Origin: Kiritimatiellia bacterium
Lineage (GTDB): Bacteria; Verrucomicrobiota; Kiritimatiellia; RFP12; UBA1067
Reading direction: 5' to 3'
DNA: 12,025 bases
NCBI GenBank assembly: GCA_017999015.1
Contig: JAGOBZ010000055.1
Coordinates: 1-12,025 of the forward strand
Part shown: positions 1-6,600 of the stretch, piece by piece
Layout: each line of letters starts with the position of its first letter
Position numbering within the stretch: position 1 is the stretch's first letter
Notes under the pieces: generated by a model
What the model saw: only the letters and a program-made list of their open reading frames with translations
What the model was told of the DNA's origin: nothing
The model's database searches: none
Program-made: the position numbers and the translations under genes

Positions 1-583
1 CCGCGGTCCGCATGTTGAACGCGGTGATCGTCTCGGTGCCGTTCGCCCCTTTCAGCTCCGGCTCGTTCCACATGCTCCAGTCGCGCACCTTGTTCTTGTA
101 GCGCAGCGCCATCTGCTCGACCCAACGGTCCCAGGCCTTCAGCCCCTCTTCCGACGTCGGCATGCCGCCCGCCAGCGTGCGTCCCCCGCCGCCCGGATAG
201 GCCGGATTGCCATAACTGGTCTCCAGCCAGATCTCCAGCCCGCGGGCGCGCGCGTCGTCAATGATGCAGTCCAGCCACGCGAAGTCGTAGATACCCGGAT
301 CTTTCTCGGTCCGCGCCCAGCCGCCTTGCAGCCGGATGCGTTTGATTCCCAAAGCCGGCAGGTACGCTTTAAACGCATGGTAATCGGAATACTCGCGATC
401 GATCGTCTCGCAACCCAACGTCCAGCGCGACGTGCCGATCTCGTGGGCGGCCTTGGGCTGGAGCGTGCCCAGCCGCTTCATCCCCGTCTCAAGCGTGGTC
501 TGCACCCGCGTCGCCGTGTTGTCGATCACCTGTGCGCAGGCGACGCCTGCGATCCCCACCAATACTGAGAAAACAGCCTTCAT
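1..583 (-). CDS. GH-A clan (GH39-like) secreted glycoside hydrolase, C-terminus cut by window edge
   Basis: The first 194 residues of a secreted glycosidase are visible; the rest lies beyond the left edge. The ATG at 583-581 is preceded by GGGGG with a 5-base spacer. Residues 1 to about 17 form a signal peptide (MKAVFSVLVGIAGVACAQ), and a TIM-barrel domain starts near residue 25. WNEP at 162-165 carries the likely acid/base Glu164, the Asn-Glu-Pro signature of clan GH-A; the nucleophile is off-window. A hand alignment gives about 61 identities in 99 residues with residues 281-379 of the glycosidase at 2655-5333, including GIKRIRLQGGW and YDFAWLD, so the two are paralogs. This copy lacks the LamG domain: the signal peptide runs almost straight into the barrel. 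It has its own promoter and AraC-type operator (632-701). The exact GH family and substrate cannot be assigned; GH39 is the nearest guess, GH5-like is possible. Confidence 0.85.
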   Translation of the reverse strand, partial: MKAVFSVLVGIAGVACAQVIDNTATRVQTTLETGMKRLGTLQPKAAHEIGTSRWTLGCETIDREYSDYHAFKAYLPALGIKRIRLQGGWARTEKDPGIYDFAWLDCIIDDARARGLEIWLETSYGNPAYPGGGGRTLAGGMPTSEEGLKAWDRWVEQMALRYKNKVRDWSMWNEPELKGANGTETITAFNMRTA

Positions 584-631
584 CTCATCCCCCTTTTTTC
601 AAAAACGAACCCGTGTTTAAAAGGCTGTGCC

Positions 632-661
632 ACTATACGGACAAACAGGTCCTTTCAGCAA
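632..661 (-). promoter_or_regulatory. Sigma70-type promoter of the left-edge glycosidase gene
   Basis: Read on the minus strand, TTGCTG (656-661) is the -35 box and TATAGT (632-637) the -10 box, with an 18-base spacer. The predicted start of transcription is near 625, giving an untranslated leader of about 40 bases before the ATG at 583. The spacer holds a short dyad, GGAC-N6-GTCC (639-652). Direct-repeat half-sites sit 4 bases upstream of the -35 box. The weak -35 match (4 of 6) suits an activator-dependent promoter. Confidence 0.6.
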
Positions 662-665
662 CCTC

Positions 666-701
666 GATAATGCGAACTCGCTTCTAGATTATGCGAACTC
701 A
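666..701 (-). promoter_or_regulatory. AraC/XylS-type operator: two half-sites with 21-bp period (copy 1)
   Basis: Two 15-base units on the + strand, GATAATGCGAACTCG (666-680) and GATTATGCGAACTCA (687-701), match at 13 of 15 positions and start exactly 21 bp apart, two helical turns. The proximal unit ends 4 bases from the -35 box. Direct half-sites at this period, abutting -35, are the known layout of AraC-family activator sites such as araI. A second copy with identical geometry lies at 8137-8172. The distal unit overlaps the TGA stop (699-701) of the SGNH gene. The regulator is not in the window, so the family assignment is inferred from geometry. Confidence 0.6.
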
Positions 702-2627
702 TGGCCCTGCCGAAGCGGGCCGTTTCAAGGCCGCTTGTGCCACACCGCGCGCGTCCCAGCCGTCCGGAGCGAAGTACAGCTCGAGAAAGCGCCCGATCAA
801 CTGGCTGCCCCGCGCGTTGGCGTGAACCATGTCCGACTTGAAAGCGCCCAGAGGCTCTTTAGACTTCTTAAGGTGGCGCACCCACGGCTGGGTGACATTG
901 AGAAATTCCACCTGCTCCTCGCCTGCCATTTTGAACAGCCGGTCGCGATATCCCGATCCGTCCGGGTTCGGCTCGGCTGCGTTCTCCGGAGCATACGGAT
1001 CCAAATCTTTCGCCCACGGCCCGCCGTACACATCGGTCATGACAATCACCTCGACGCCGGGCAACGCGGCCCGCGTCTGCCGGATCACGGAGCGGATCGC
1101 CTCGACATTGCCCTGCTGGCTGATGCCGCCGATCACCAGCAGATCGGGCTTGTGCTTCAGCACATACTCGTTCAAGTGCTCGGGCTCCTGATAGTACCAG
1201 CACCCTGTGCTGCCCCGCACGGACACGATCTTCTCGATCTTGCTCCCCGGATACGCGCGCTCCAGCAGCAGGTTGAAGTTCGAGCTCTGGATGTTGTTAA
1301 TGATGCTGTCGCCGAGCATCACCATGCGGACGTTACCGCCCTCGCGCAGCCGCTTCATCGTCTGGGGGATCCGTCTCCAGCGGTCTTTCGGCGGCTGGTA
1401 GGCCAGCGGCTCCAACTGGAGAAACAGCGTGTCGGCCAGCTCGATCGGCTTCAGCCGGCTCAGCGGGCTCGCGTCGGAGCCGTTGACCGTGATCCATCCG
1501 ACGCGAGCCATCCTTCCCGCGCTTCCCTGCGGCACCGCCTCCGCCACCCGCACGCGAACCGTGTGCTTCACGTTTTCAAGCTGGTCGGCAAACATGCGGT
1601 GGAAGAGGTGATACTTGCCGTCTTGGGACGCCGGGTCGAACACCTTGAGCACCTGCCACGGCCCGTTGTCCAGCGAGACCTCGAGGTCACCCGCGTCCGG
1701 CCCGGTCACACCGTAGACGCCCGCCGCAGTTCCGACAAAACTCACGGACAGGACCGGCCCCGGCTTCGAGCAGACGGCCACGTGGAAGATCGCGTCCACC
1801 GGGCTCAACTGCCAGCCCAGCCAGCCCGCGAGGTCCATTTCGCCCCGCTCGTAGTTCACCAGCGTCGCCCGGTCCCACAGCGCAGGCGTCAGCGGACTCG
1901 GGCAGGGATGCCTGACCGGCGACTCCCGCGTCGGCTGCGCCGCGCACCTCGCCAGAAACGCGCCGGCCACTTCGCCGAGCAGCGCATCCTTGGCGGCCGG
2001 CTCGCCTTTCCAATCCGCTTTGAGCGCTGCCGCCTTGGCCAGGTTCACGCTCGGGATGCCATAGTGTGCCGCGATCGCCTCATGCCACCGGATCACGTCC
2101 GGCTCCTTTCCGGAACGGTACGCTGCCACAAAACGCTCGTCGGGCTGATGGAGCATCAGGATGTCGCGGCTCGGATTGCGCTGCCTCGTCCGGCAGATGA
2201 GCCCCTCCAGCGCGGCGCACACCTGCCGCTCGGGAAGCCCGATGTCTTCGTCGGACGTGTCGACCAGCGTAAGCGCGGCGAACGGCCACCCCGTCTCGGG
2301 CGCCACCGAGGGGCCGTCCGACATCGCGCGGAACGTTTCGATCACGGAGGAGCAGCAGTCCGGATACGTCTTGCCCCACGCGGTGAACGGATAAACGCCC
2401 TGCGCGCCTGGGAAGGCACGGGTGACCGCTTTCGTGAACGCGTTCCGCGCCTTGCCGCGGGGCGTATCTGTTGTGCATCCCACATAGAACACGCACCCGG
2501 ACTGCTTTTTCGTTTTCCAGATGCGACAGGCGTTCGGCAGGCCCTCCCGCATCACGAACGCGCCCTCGTCAGCCCCCATCGCCAGAACGACCGCCGCCAT
2601 CAGCAAACAGCTCACACGTGCTCTCAT
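699..2627 (-). CDS. Secreted protein with two SGNH/GDSL hydrolase modules, N-terminal one degenerate
   Basis: This 642-residue protein probably removes ester-linked groups (such as acetyl) from glycans outside the cytoplasm. Residues 1-19 are a signal peptide. The C-terminal SGNH domain (about 425-620) looks active: GDSI at 439-442 supplies Ser441, RGSTG at 471-475 is block II, GGISQ at 500-504 sits at block III with no canonical Asn, and SDMVHAN at 598-604 gives Asp599 and His602. Residues 240-385 form a beta-sandwich (GVYGVTGPDAGDLEVSLD) of the kind often attached to planctomycete and verrucomicrobial SGNH proteins. Residues 40-230 resemble another SGNH domain (WHEAIAAHYGIP at 181-192), but VGCTTD at 49-54 replaces the Gly-Gly-Ser motif and no DxxH is visible, so it is probably non-catalytic. 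The ATG at 2627 has GGGGG upstream and follows the previous stop by 27 bases, so this is the last gene of the operon. The ester substrate is unknown. Confidence 0.85.
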   Translation of the reverse strand: MRARVSCLLMAAVVLAMGADEGAFVMREGLPNACRIWKTKKQSGCVFYVGCTTDTPRGKARNAFTKAVTRAFPGAQGVYPFTAWGKTYPDCCSSVIETFRAMSDGPSVAPETGWPFAALTLVDTSDEDIGLPERQVCAALEGLICRTRQRNPSRDILMLHQPDERFVAAYRSGKEPDVIRWHEAIAAHYGIPSVNLAKAAALKADWKGEPAAKDALLGEVAGAFLARCAAQPTRESPVRHPCPSPLTPALWDRATLVNYERGEMDLAGWLGWQLSPVDAIFHVAVCSKPGPVLSVSFVGTAAGVYGVTGPDAGDLEVSLDNGPWQVLKVFDPASQDGKYHLFHRMFADQLENVKHTVRVRVAEAVPQGSAGRMARVGWITVNGSDASPLSRLKPIELADTLFLQLEPLAYQPPKDRWRRIPQTMKRLREGGNVRMVMLGDSIINNIQSSNFNLLLERAYPGSKIEKIVSVRGSTGCWYYQEPEHLNEYVLKHKPDLLVIGGISQQGNVEAIRSVIRQTRAALPGVEVIVMTDVYGGPWAKDLDPYAPENAAEPNPDGSGYRDRLFKMAGEEQVEFLNVTQPWVRHLKKSKEPLGAFKSDMVHANARGSQLIGRFLELYFAPDGWDARGVAQAALKRPASAGP

Positions 2628-2654
2628 TACGCCCCCGGTTTTTCTGCTTTCTTC

Positions 2655-5333
2655 CTAGAACACCTTGCCCTTGAAGGGCTCCAGCCACTCGGCCAGCGGC
2701 TTTTCCCAGGCGTCTTTCGCGCCGATAAAAAACCGCTTCGGTCCAGCGGCAGCCTTCTCCGTCTCCGTCACGCCGGCGTCGATCACCGCGACGAAATCAG
2801 CCCCTTTGCCAGCCAGGCTTTTGGCCCAAGCGCCGCCCGCGCCCACCCCCAGCACGCCAACCGCGTCCAGCTTGACCTGCCACTCGGCAGCGCGGTTGCG
2901 CACGTAGCGCAGCGCGGCCTGAGCCGCGCCGGCGCCCAAGCCCCGCACGACAAAGGCGTGCACGTCCTGCGCGTTCAGCCACTTGACCAGAGCCGCGGCT
3001 TCCTCGTCCGTCTTCCCGACGATCAGCACGGCCGGCGCGGGCTGCTGCGTCCCCGGCAGCAGGTGCGCCGCGACCGGCGGCTCGCCGTTCTTCGCCGGGG
3101 CGGCCCGCTTGGCCGTTTTCTTCGTCTTTTTCTGCACGACCTTCACCGGTTCGAAGGACACCAGGCTCTTGTCCAAAATCGCGGCGGGGCCGTCGTAGAC
3201 CGGGATGTCGGCGAACGTGACCGTCCCGCCCCCGGCCGTCATCTTTTCAGCCGGAATCTCGTAAACCACGCCCGTGATGAGGTCCACCCAGACAGGCTCC
3301 TTGAAGCGTCCGCCCGGGACCGCGACCCGAACGGTTTCGCTGTCCGAGCCGTTGCCCGGCATCTCCGAGCCGTCCCACAGGGTCACGACGCCGAGCCCGC
3401 TCTTCTTGTCGCGAAAGGCGAAACAGGTCAGGTTGGTTTTCGCCCCCGCCACGGCCAGCGCGCAGTCCGGCGCCCGCTCCAGCGCGTCGTTGAAGATCGA
3501 CACCACGTTCTGTACCGCGTAGTAGGCGGTCTTCACCTTGATGACCGAGTTGTCCGGGTTTGTTTTCAGCAAGCCGTAGCGCGAGATGAAGTCCTTGCTG
3601 TAGCTCACGTCCGAGATGCAGAAGACGGAAGACTCGACGCCGTGGCCGAAGTCGCAGAGCATCCGCCGGGCGTTCCACTTGGCGTGCGAGTACTCGGTCC
3701 AGTCGATGCCCGAGAGCGCGTACTGCACCTCCTCGGAGGCGCACCCCGCCTCGCCCTGCCACGGCCGGATTTTCGGCGCGACCGCCGCCAGCATCGCGTT
3801 GAACCCGGCCATCCCGCCGTTCAGCCTGTCGGGGTTGCCGCTGTAGCCGTGGTAGATCGCCCACGTGAAGAGGTCCAGCTTGCCCTGCTGCCGGATGTTC
3901 ACCAGCATGTTGCTGATCATGCCGGTGTTCAGCCCCGCCAGCACGAACGCGCCGATCCTGGCCTCCGGATCCACCCGCTTGATGATCGCCGCCGTGCGCA
4001 CGTTGTTCGCGACGATCAGCTCGGGCGTGTTTTCCTTTCGGAGGTTCGGCTCGTTGTACATCATCCACTCTTTCACGCCCTTGGCGGAGTAGCGACGGGC
4101 CATGGCCTCGACCCAGCGGTCCCAAGCAGCGAGCGTCTCCTCGCCAGCCGGGAGCAGGCCGCCCGGGCCGGTCGCACCGCCCGGCTCATACAGGCGGTTG
4201 TTGTAGGAGGTCTCGAGGCACACCTGCAGGCCCAAGCTGTGCGCGTCGTCCACGATATGGTCGAGCCAGGCGAAGTCATACTCGCCCTTCTTCTTTTCCG
4301 TGCGGTTCCAGCCGCCTTGCAGGCGGATGCGCTTAATGCCCAGCGGCACCAGATAGCCCCGGTAGGCGTCCCAGTTCGCCAAGTCGCGGTCGAGCGTCTC
4401 GCACCCCAGCGACCACATGGACGTGCCGATCTCAGGCACGCGCTTCGGAATCAGCGTGCCCAGCTTTTTCAGCTCCGGCTTGAGCGCGGACTGTACGCGC
4501 GTCTGCGTCTGGTCCAGCAAAGGGACCGCAGACGCTGCCTTCGGCTTCAGCTCCGAGAAAAAGCGCACGGGCCTTAAGAACTGCTCGGGGTGCAGCGCCT
4601 CGGGAGTCAGCCGCACCTCGTCCAGCCAGCCGTCCAGGCCGCGGCCGATCACGAAGTCGCTGTCGTCGTAGACCAGCGGCGCCGCGATCGTACCGCCGCC
4701 GCCTGGCTGATAGTCGACATACAGCGACGCCTTCAGCGATGCGCCATCGACGGTCAGCGCGACGTGGTGCCACGCGCCGTCGTCCGGCACGCGGGCTCCG
4801 CTCATGCACTGGTTGAACGCGCCCGACTTCGCGCCGTCTTTCTCCTGTTCCGTGTCGAAGCGCGCGCCCAGCGCGCCCGACGGCGTGATCGAGAGCGACC
4901 AGCACGCGCCCGCGTTTCCCTTGCGGCGCTTGCTGGCCACCAGCGCGTGGCGCGGATGCTGCTTCGCAACCTTGACGAACGCCTCCAGCGTGAAGCCCGC
5001 GAGCTTCAGCGCCGCGTCCTTGCCCGGGACTGAGATTTCGCCCCCGACCGGCGCCGCGCCGTTCACTCCGTCGGGAGCGCGGAAACGCAGCGACGCGCGG
5101 TTCGTCTGCACCGCAGGCTGCGCCGCGACGCTGTCCCACATCTGGGCGAAAGGGACGTCCGCGTCATACGCGGGCGGCTGGCCCTTTTCAGACACGCCCG
5201 CCACGCCGCAGGGCACCACCGTCTTCGCAGCCTCACTGGGCGTCCCTTCCTCGAAGCGCCAAAAGCCGGCAGGCTCCGCCAGCGCACAGGCGAACAAGGT
5301 TCCGGAAAAAAGAAAGACCAGCAACCTCTCCAT
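2655..5333 (-). CDS. Multidomain secreted glycosidase: LamG + GH-A (GH39-like) barrel + beta-sandwich + degenerate alpha/beta-hydrolase tail
   Basis: This 892-residue exported protein is probably the main glycosidase of the operon. Residues 1-19 are a signal peptide. Residues 20-255 form a LamG-like jellyroll (FWRFEEG, DGAWHHVALTVDG, GWLDEVRLTPEAL), likely for glycan binding. Residues 280-610 are a GH-A TIM barrel with acid/base candidate Glu428 in NEP (427-429) and nucleophile candidate Glu528 in WQGEAG. A beta-sandwich follows (about 625-720), then a Lys/Ala-rich linker (731-750). Residues 768-892 resemble the core of an acetyl-xylan-esterase-like alpha/beta hydrolase (QAALRYVRNRAAEW), but the nucleophile elbow reads GVGAG (829-833), with Gly831 where Ser is required, and no GGHGF-type His motif remains. 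That tail is probably inactive. The ATG at 5333 has a GGGGAGG ribosome site (5339-5345). It is a paralog of the gene at 1-583. The substrate is not predictable from sequence alone. Confidence 0.87.
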   Translation of the reverse strand: MERLLVFLFSGTLFACALAEPAGFWRFEEGTPSEAAKTVVPCGVAGVSEKGQPPAYDADVPFAQMWDSVAAQPAVQTNRASLRFRAPDGVNGAAPVGGEISVPGKDAALKLAGFTLEAFVKVAKQHPRHALVASKRRKGNAGACWSLSITPSGALGARFDTEQEKDGAKSGAFNQCMSGARVPDDGAWHHVALTVDGASLKASLYVDYQPGGGGTIAAPLVYDDSDFVIGRGLDGWLDEVRLTPEALHPEQFLRPVRFFSELKPKAASAVPLLDQTQTRVQSALKPELKKLGTLIPKRVPEIGTSMWSLGCETLDRDLANWDAYRGYLVPLGIKRIRLQGGWNRTEKKKGEYDFAWLDHIVDDAHSLGLQVCLETSYNNRLYEPGGATGPGGLLPAGEETLAAWDRWVEAMARRYSAKGVKEWMMYNEPNLRKENTPELIVANNVRTAAIIKRVDPEARIGAFVLAGLNTGMISNMLVNIRQQGKLDLFTWAIYHGYSGNPDRLNGGMAGFNAMLAAVAPKIRPWQGEAGCASEEVQYALSGIDWTEYSHAKWNARRMLCDFGHGVESSVFCISDVSYSKDFISRYGLLKTNPDNSVIKVKTAYYAVQNVVSIFNDALERAPDCALAVAGAKTNLTCFAFRDKKSGLGVVTLWDGSEMPGNGSDSETVRVAVPGGRFKEPVWVDLITGVVYEIPAEKMTAGGGTVTFADIPVYDGPAAILDKSLVSFEPVKVVQKKTKKTAKRAAPAKNGEPPVAAHLLPGTQQPAPAVLIVGKTDEEAAALVKWLNAQDVHAFVVRGLGAGAAQAALRYVRNRAAEWQVKLDAVGVLGVGAGGAWAKSLAGKGADFVAVIDAGVTETEKAAAGPKRFFIGAKDAWEKPLAEWLEPFKGKVF

Positions 5334-5367
5334 GGAAACCTCCCCTCAGGTTCGTCGCTCACCCGCT

Positions 5368-6372
5368 TCATTGGCCGGCCAGCTTGGTGACCGCGGCCAG
5401 ATCGATGGCTTCTCCCGGCGCCGGATAGCGCATCGGCGCCAGCGACCAGGTTTCGGCGAACGACGCCGAGGCGCCGGGCGCCAAGACCTCGCGCGGCCCG
5501 ATCGGCTCCAGCTCGCACATCTCGTCCTTGAAGTACCAGATCGAGATCGTGAGGCCCGCCATCTCGCCGTAAACGCGCTCGGGATAGACCGGATATTTCT
5601 TAGTGAACAGCAGGTTGCTGCGCGTCAGATAGCTGAACCAACCCGCGGCCGAGTCCATTCCCAGCTTGGGAAACTTCGGCGTGCCCAGGATTTCGAGGAA
5701 GCCGTCCCGCACCCGGATGTTCGGGTCGACCGGCTGGAAGAGCATCGCCTGCTCGGGGGTGTACATGAGATAGTTCTTCGGAAATCGGCTTCCCGGCGTC
5801 AGCGGGATCAGCACGATGCCGCCGCCAGCGGCCAGCGTGCGGCTCCAGTGGCAGCAGGTCACGGGCTTATCGGACTCATTGGTCACGCGCTGCTCGACCG
5901 TCAGTCTCGACGAATCCGGCGCGAGCGTGAACTCGCGCACCAGCCGCAGCCCCGTCATCCGGTCGCGCGCGCTCGTCAGCCGCGCCTTGCCCTCGCCGAC
6001 GATCTCCCCCGTCCAGTCGCCCAGCCACAGATCCGGGTGGGGCGTGATCGTCTTCTCCGGGCCGACGTCAAGCCGGCCGCCGCACGGGTCGACGCTCGGG
6101 ACGCCGGGCACATGCCGCCAGCCCTGCTGCGCGGGGTTGAGGTAAAGCGCGTTTGTCCCGTTGAGCGAATACTCGAGCACGCGCCCGCCCGCCAGCGGGC
6201 TCAGCACCACGCGCGCACCCGCGCCGTTCTCCAGCGCGATGCATCCGGCATATCCGAAATAGTCGACCGTCCCCGTCTTCATGGTTGCCTCAGCCCTTCC
6301 AGTTGTTATCTGTAGCAAGCTTAACGCCACACTGATCACCAGCCCCGCCGCACTTACTCTGACATTCACCAT
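5368..6372 (-). CDS. DUF4380-type galactose-mutarotase-like secreted protein
   Basis: A 334-residue exported protein with a galactose-mutarotase-like beta-sandwich, matching by recognition the DUF4380 family common in glycan loci of planctomycetes and verrucomicrobia. Residues 1-29 are a signal peptide (hydrophobic core AAGLVISVALSLL, then GRAEA). The fold signature VVLSPLAGGRVLEYSLNG is at 55-72. Candidate active residues by analogy with aldose 1-epimerases are His175 (CCHWSRTL) and Glu289 in CELEP; His112 (TPHPDLW) is another possibility. The role may be anomer conversion or sugar binding; DUF4380 proteins have no settled activity that I know of. The start is set by GGAGG (6378-6382) 5 bases before the ATG. 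An in-frame ATG at 6435 would add 21 residues that mask the signal peptide and is rejected. It is first in a three-gene operon, 34 bases ahead of the LamG glycosidase. Confidence 0.8.
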   Translation of the reverse strand: MVNVRVSAAGLVISVALSLLQITTGRAEATMKTGTVDYFGYAGCIALENGAGARVVLSPLAGGRVLEYSLNGTNALYLNPAQQGWRHVPGVPSVDPCGGRLDVGPEKTITPHPDLWLGDWTGEIVGEGKARLTSARDRMTGLRLVREFTLAPDSSRLTVEQRVTNESDKPVTCCHWSRTLAAGGGIVLIPLTPGSRFPKNYLMYTPEQAMLFQPVDPNIRVRDGFLEILGTPKFPKLGMDSAAGWFSYLTRSNLLFTKKYPVYPERVYGEMAGLTISIWYFKDEMCELEPIGPREVLAPGASASFAETWSLAPMRYPAPGEAIDLAAVTKLAGQ

Positions 6373-6377
6373 CTGTT

Positions 6378-6382
6378 CCTCC
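6378..6382 (-). promoter_or_regulatory. Ribosome binding site deciding the start of the DUF4380 gene
   Basis: Minus-strand GGAGG lies 5 bases before the ATG at 6372-6370. This favours that ATG over the in-frame ATG at 6435, which has no comparable site, and makes the protein start with a clean signal peptide. Confidence 0.75.
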
Positions 6383-6397
6383 GTGACAGGCTCTCTC

Positions 6398-6502
6398 TCA
6401 GGCTCGGAGGCGGACACCAGCACCGCGTTCGGCACGCTGAACGCAACCGCAGCCGGCTTGTCCGACGTGTTCCAGAATCAAACCGGTTCTCATTGCAGGC
6501 AT
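6398..6502 (-). CDS. Possible 34-residue leader ORF upstream of the DUF4380 gene
   Basis: An ATG at 6502-6500 follows a purine-rich stretch (G9, then GAGAGAAGG) that could act as a ribosome site. The frame runs 34 codons to a TGA at 6398, 25 bases before the DUF4380 start and in a different frame. The product (starts MPAMRTGLILEHVG) resembles nothing I recognise. A chance ORF of this length is common in GC-rich sequence; the only support is the upstream purine tract and its position at the head of an operon. Confidence 0.15.
   Translation of the reverse strand: MPAMRTGLILEHVGQAGCGCVQRAERGAGVRLRA
6425..6444. promoter_or_regulatory. Small inverted repeat upstream of the DUF4380 operon
   Basis: GCGTTC at 6425-6430 and GAACGC at 6439-6444 form a perfect 6-bp dyad around an 8-base spacer, 53 bases before the ATG of the first operon gene. 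It could be an operator for a dimeric repressor. Short dyads arise easily by chance at this GC content, and no convincing -35/-10 pair was found beside it. Confidence 0.2.
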
Positions 6503-6530
6503 CGCCTTCTCTCCCCCCCCCAGCCCTTAA

Positions 6531-6600
6531 CGTCCGATGTTCGACGTTCAGCGTTCGACGTTTTTCTTCGGGAATTGAACGTTCAGCGTTGAGCGTTCAC
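6531..6600. repeat. Diverged heptanucleotide tandem array (about ten units, consensus CGTTCRR)
   Basis: Cut every 7 bases from 6531, the + strand reads cgtccga, tgttcga, cgttcag, cgttcga, cgttttt, cttcggg, aattgaa, cgttcag, cgttgag, cgttcac. Seven units match (C/T)GTTNNN closely and three are decayed, all in the same 7-base register. The array runs into the end of the DUF4832 gene: its stop codon (6583-6585) and last codons (VNAQR) lie inside. Similar GTTCAACGTTC-like arrays occur, from memory, between genes in planctomycete and verrucomicrobial genomes. Function unknown. Confidence 0.7.

Larger units (their letters stand above)
6373..6582. other. 210-base intergenic region between the DUF4832 and DUF4380 genes
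   Basis: The longest non-coding gap here. From right to left it holds most of the heptanucleotide array (6531-6600), a run of nine C (6513-6521), the 8-bp palindrome AACCGGTT (6481-6488), the small dyad at 6425-6444 and the ribosome site at 6378-6382. I found no clear sigma70 promoter (a lone TTGATT has no -10 partner) and no hairpin-plus-T-tract terminator, so read-through from the DUF4832 promoter is possible. Confidence 0.6.

Noticed and set aside
639..652. GGAC-N6-GTCC dyad considered as a transcription terminator
   Set aside because: The 4-bp stem is too weak and is not followed by a T tract; it sits in the spacer of a good promoter.
627..4577. A 1316-codon open frame on the + strand antisense to the SGNH and glycosidase genes
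   Set aside because: It is rich in Arg, His and Leu with no domain, signal peptide or ribosome site, and opposes two genes with clear domains. Long antisense frames are expected in GC-rich coding sequence.
4804..6315. A 503-codon + strand frame over the glycosidase and DUF4380 genes
   Set aside because: Low-complexity Arg/Ala/Ser composition, no recognisable motif, antisense to two well-supported genes.
6373..6435. Upstream in-frame start for the DUF4380 protein
   Set aside because: It adds an acidic stretch before the signal peptide and lacks a ribosome site, whereas the ATG at 6372 has GGAGG at 5 bases.
6531..6600. Heptamer array considered as a CRISPR array
   Set aside because: Units are 7 bases and contiguous, without longer repeats or unique spacers, and no cas genes are nearby.
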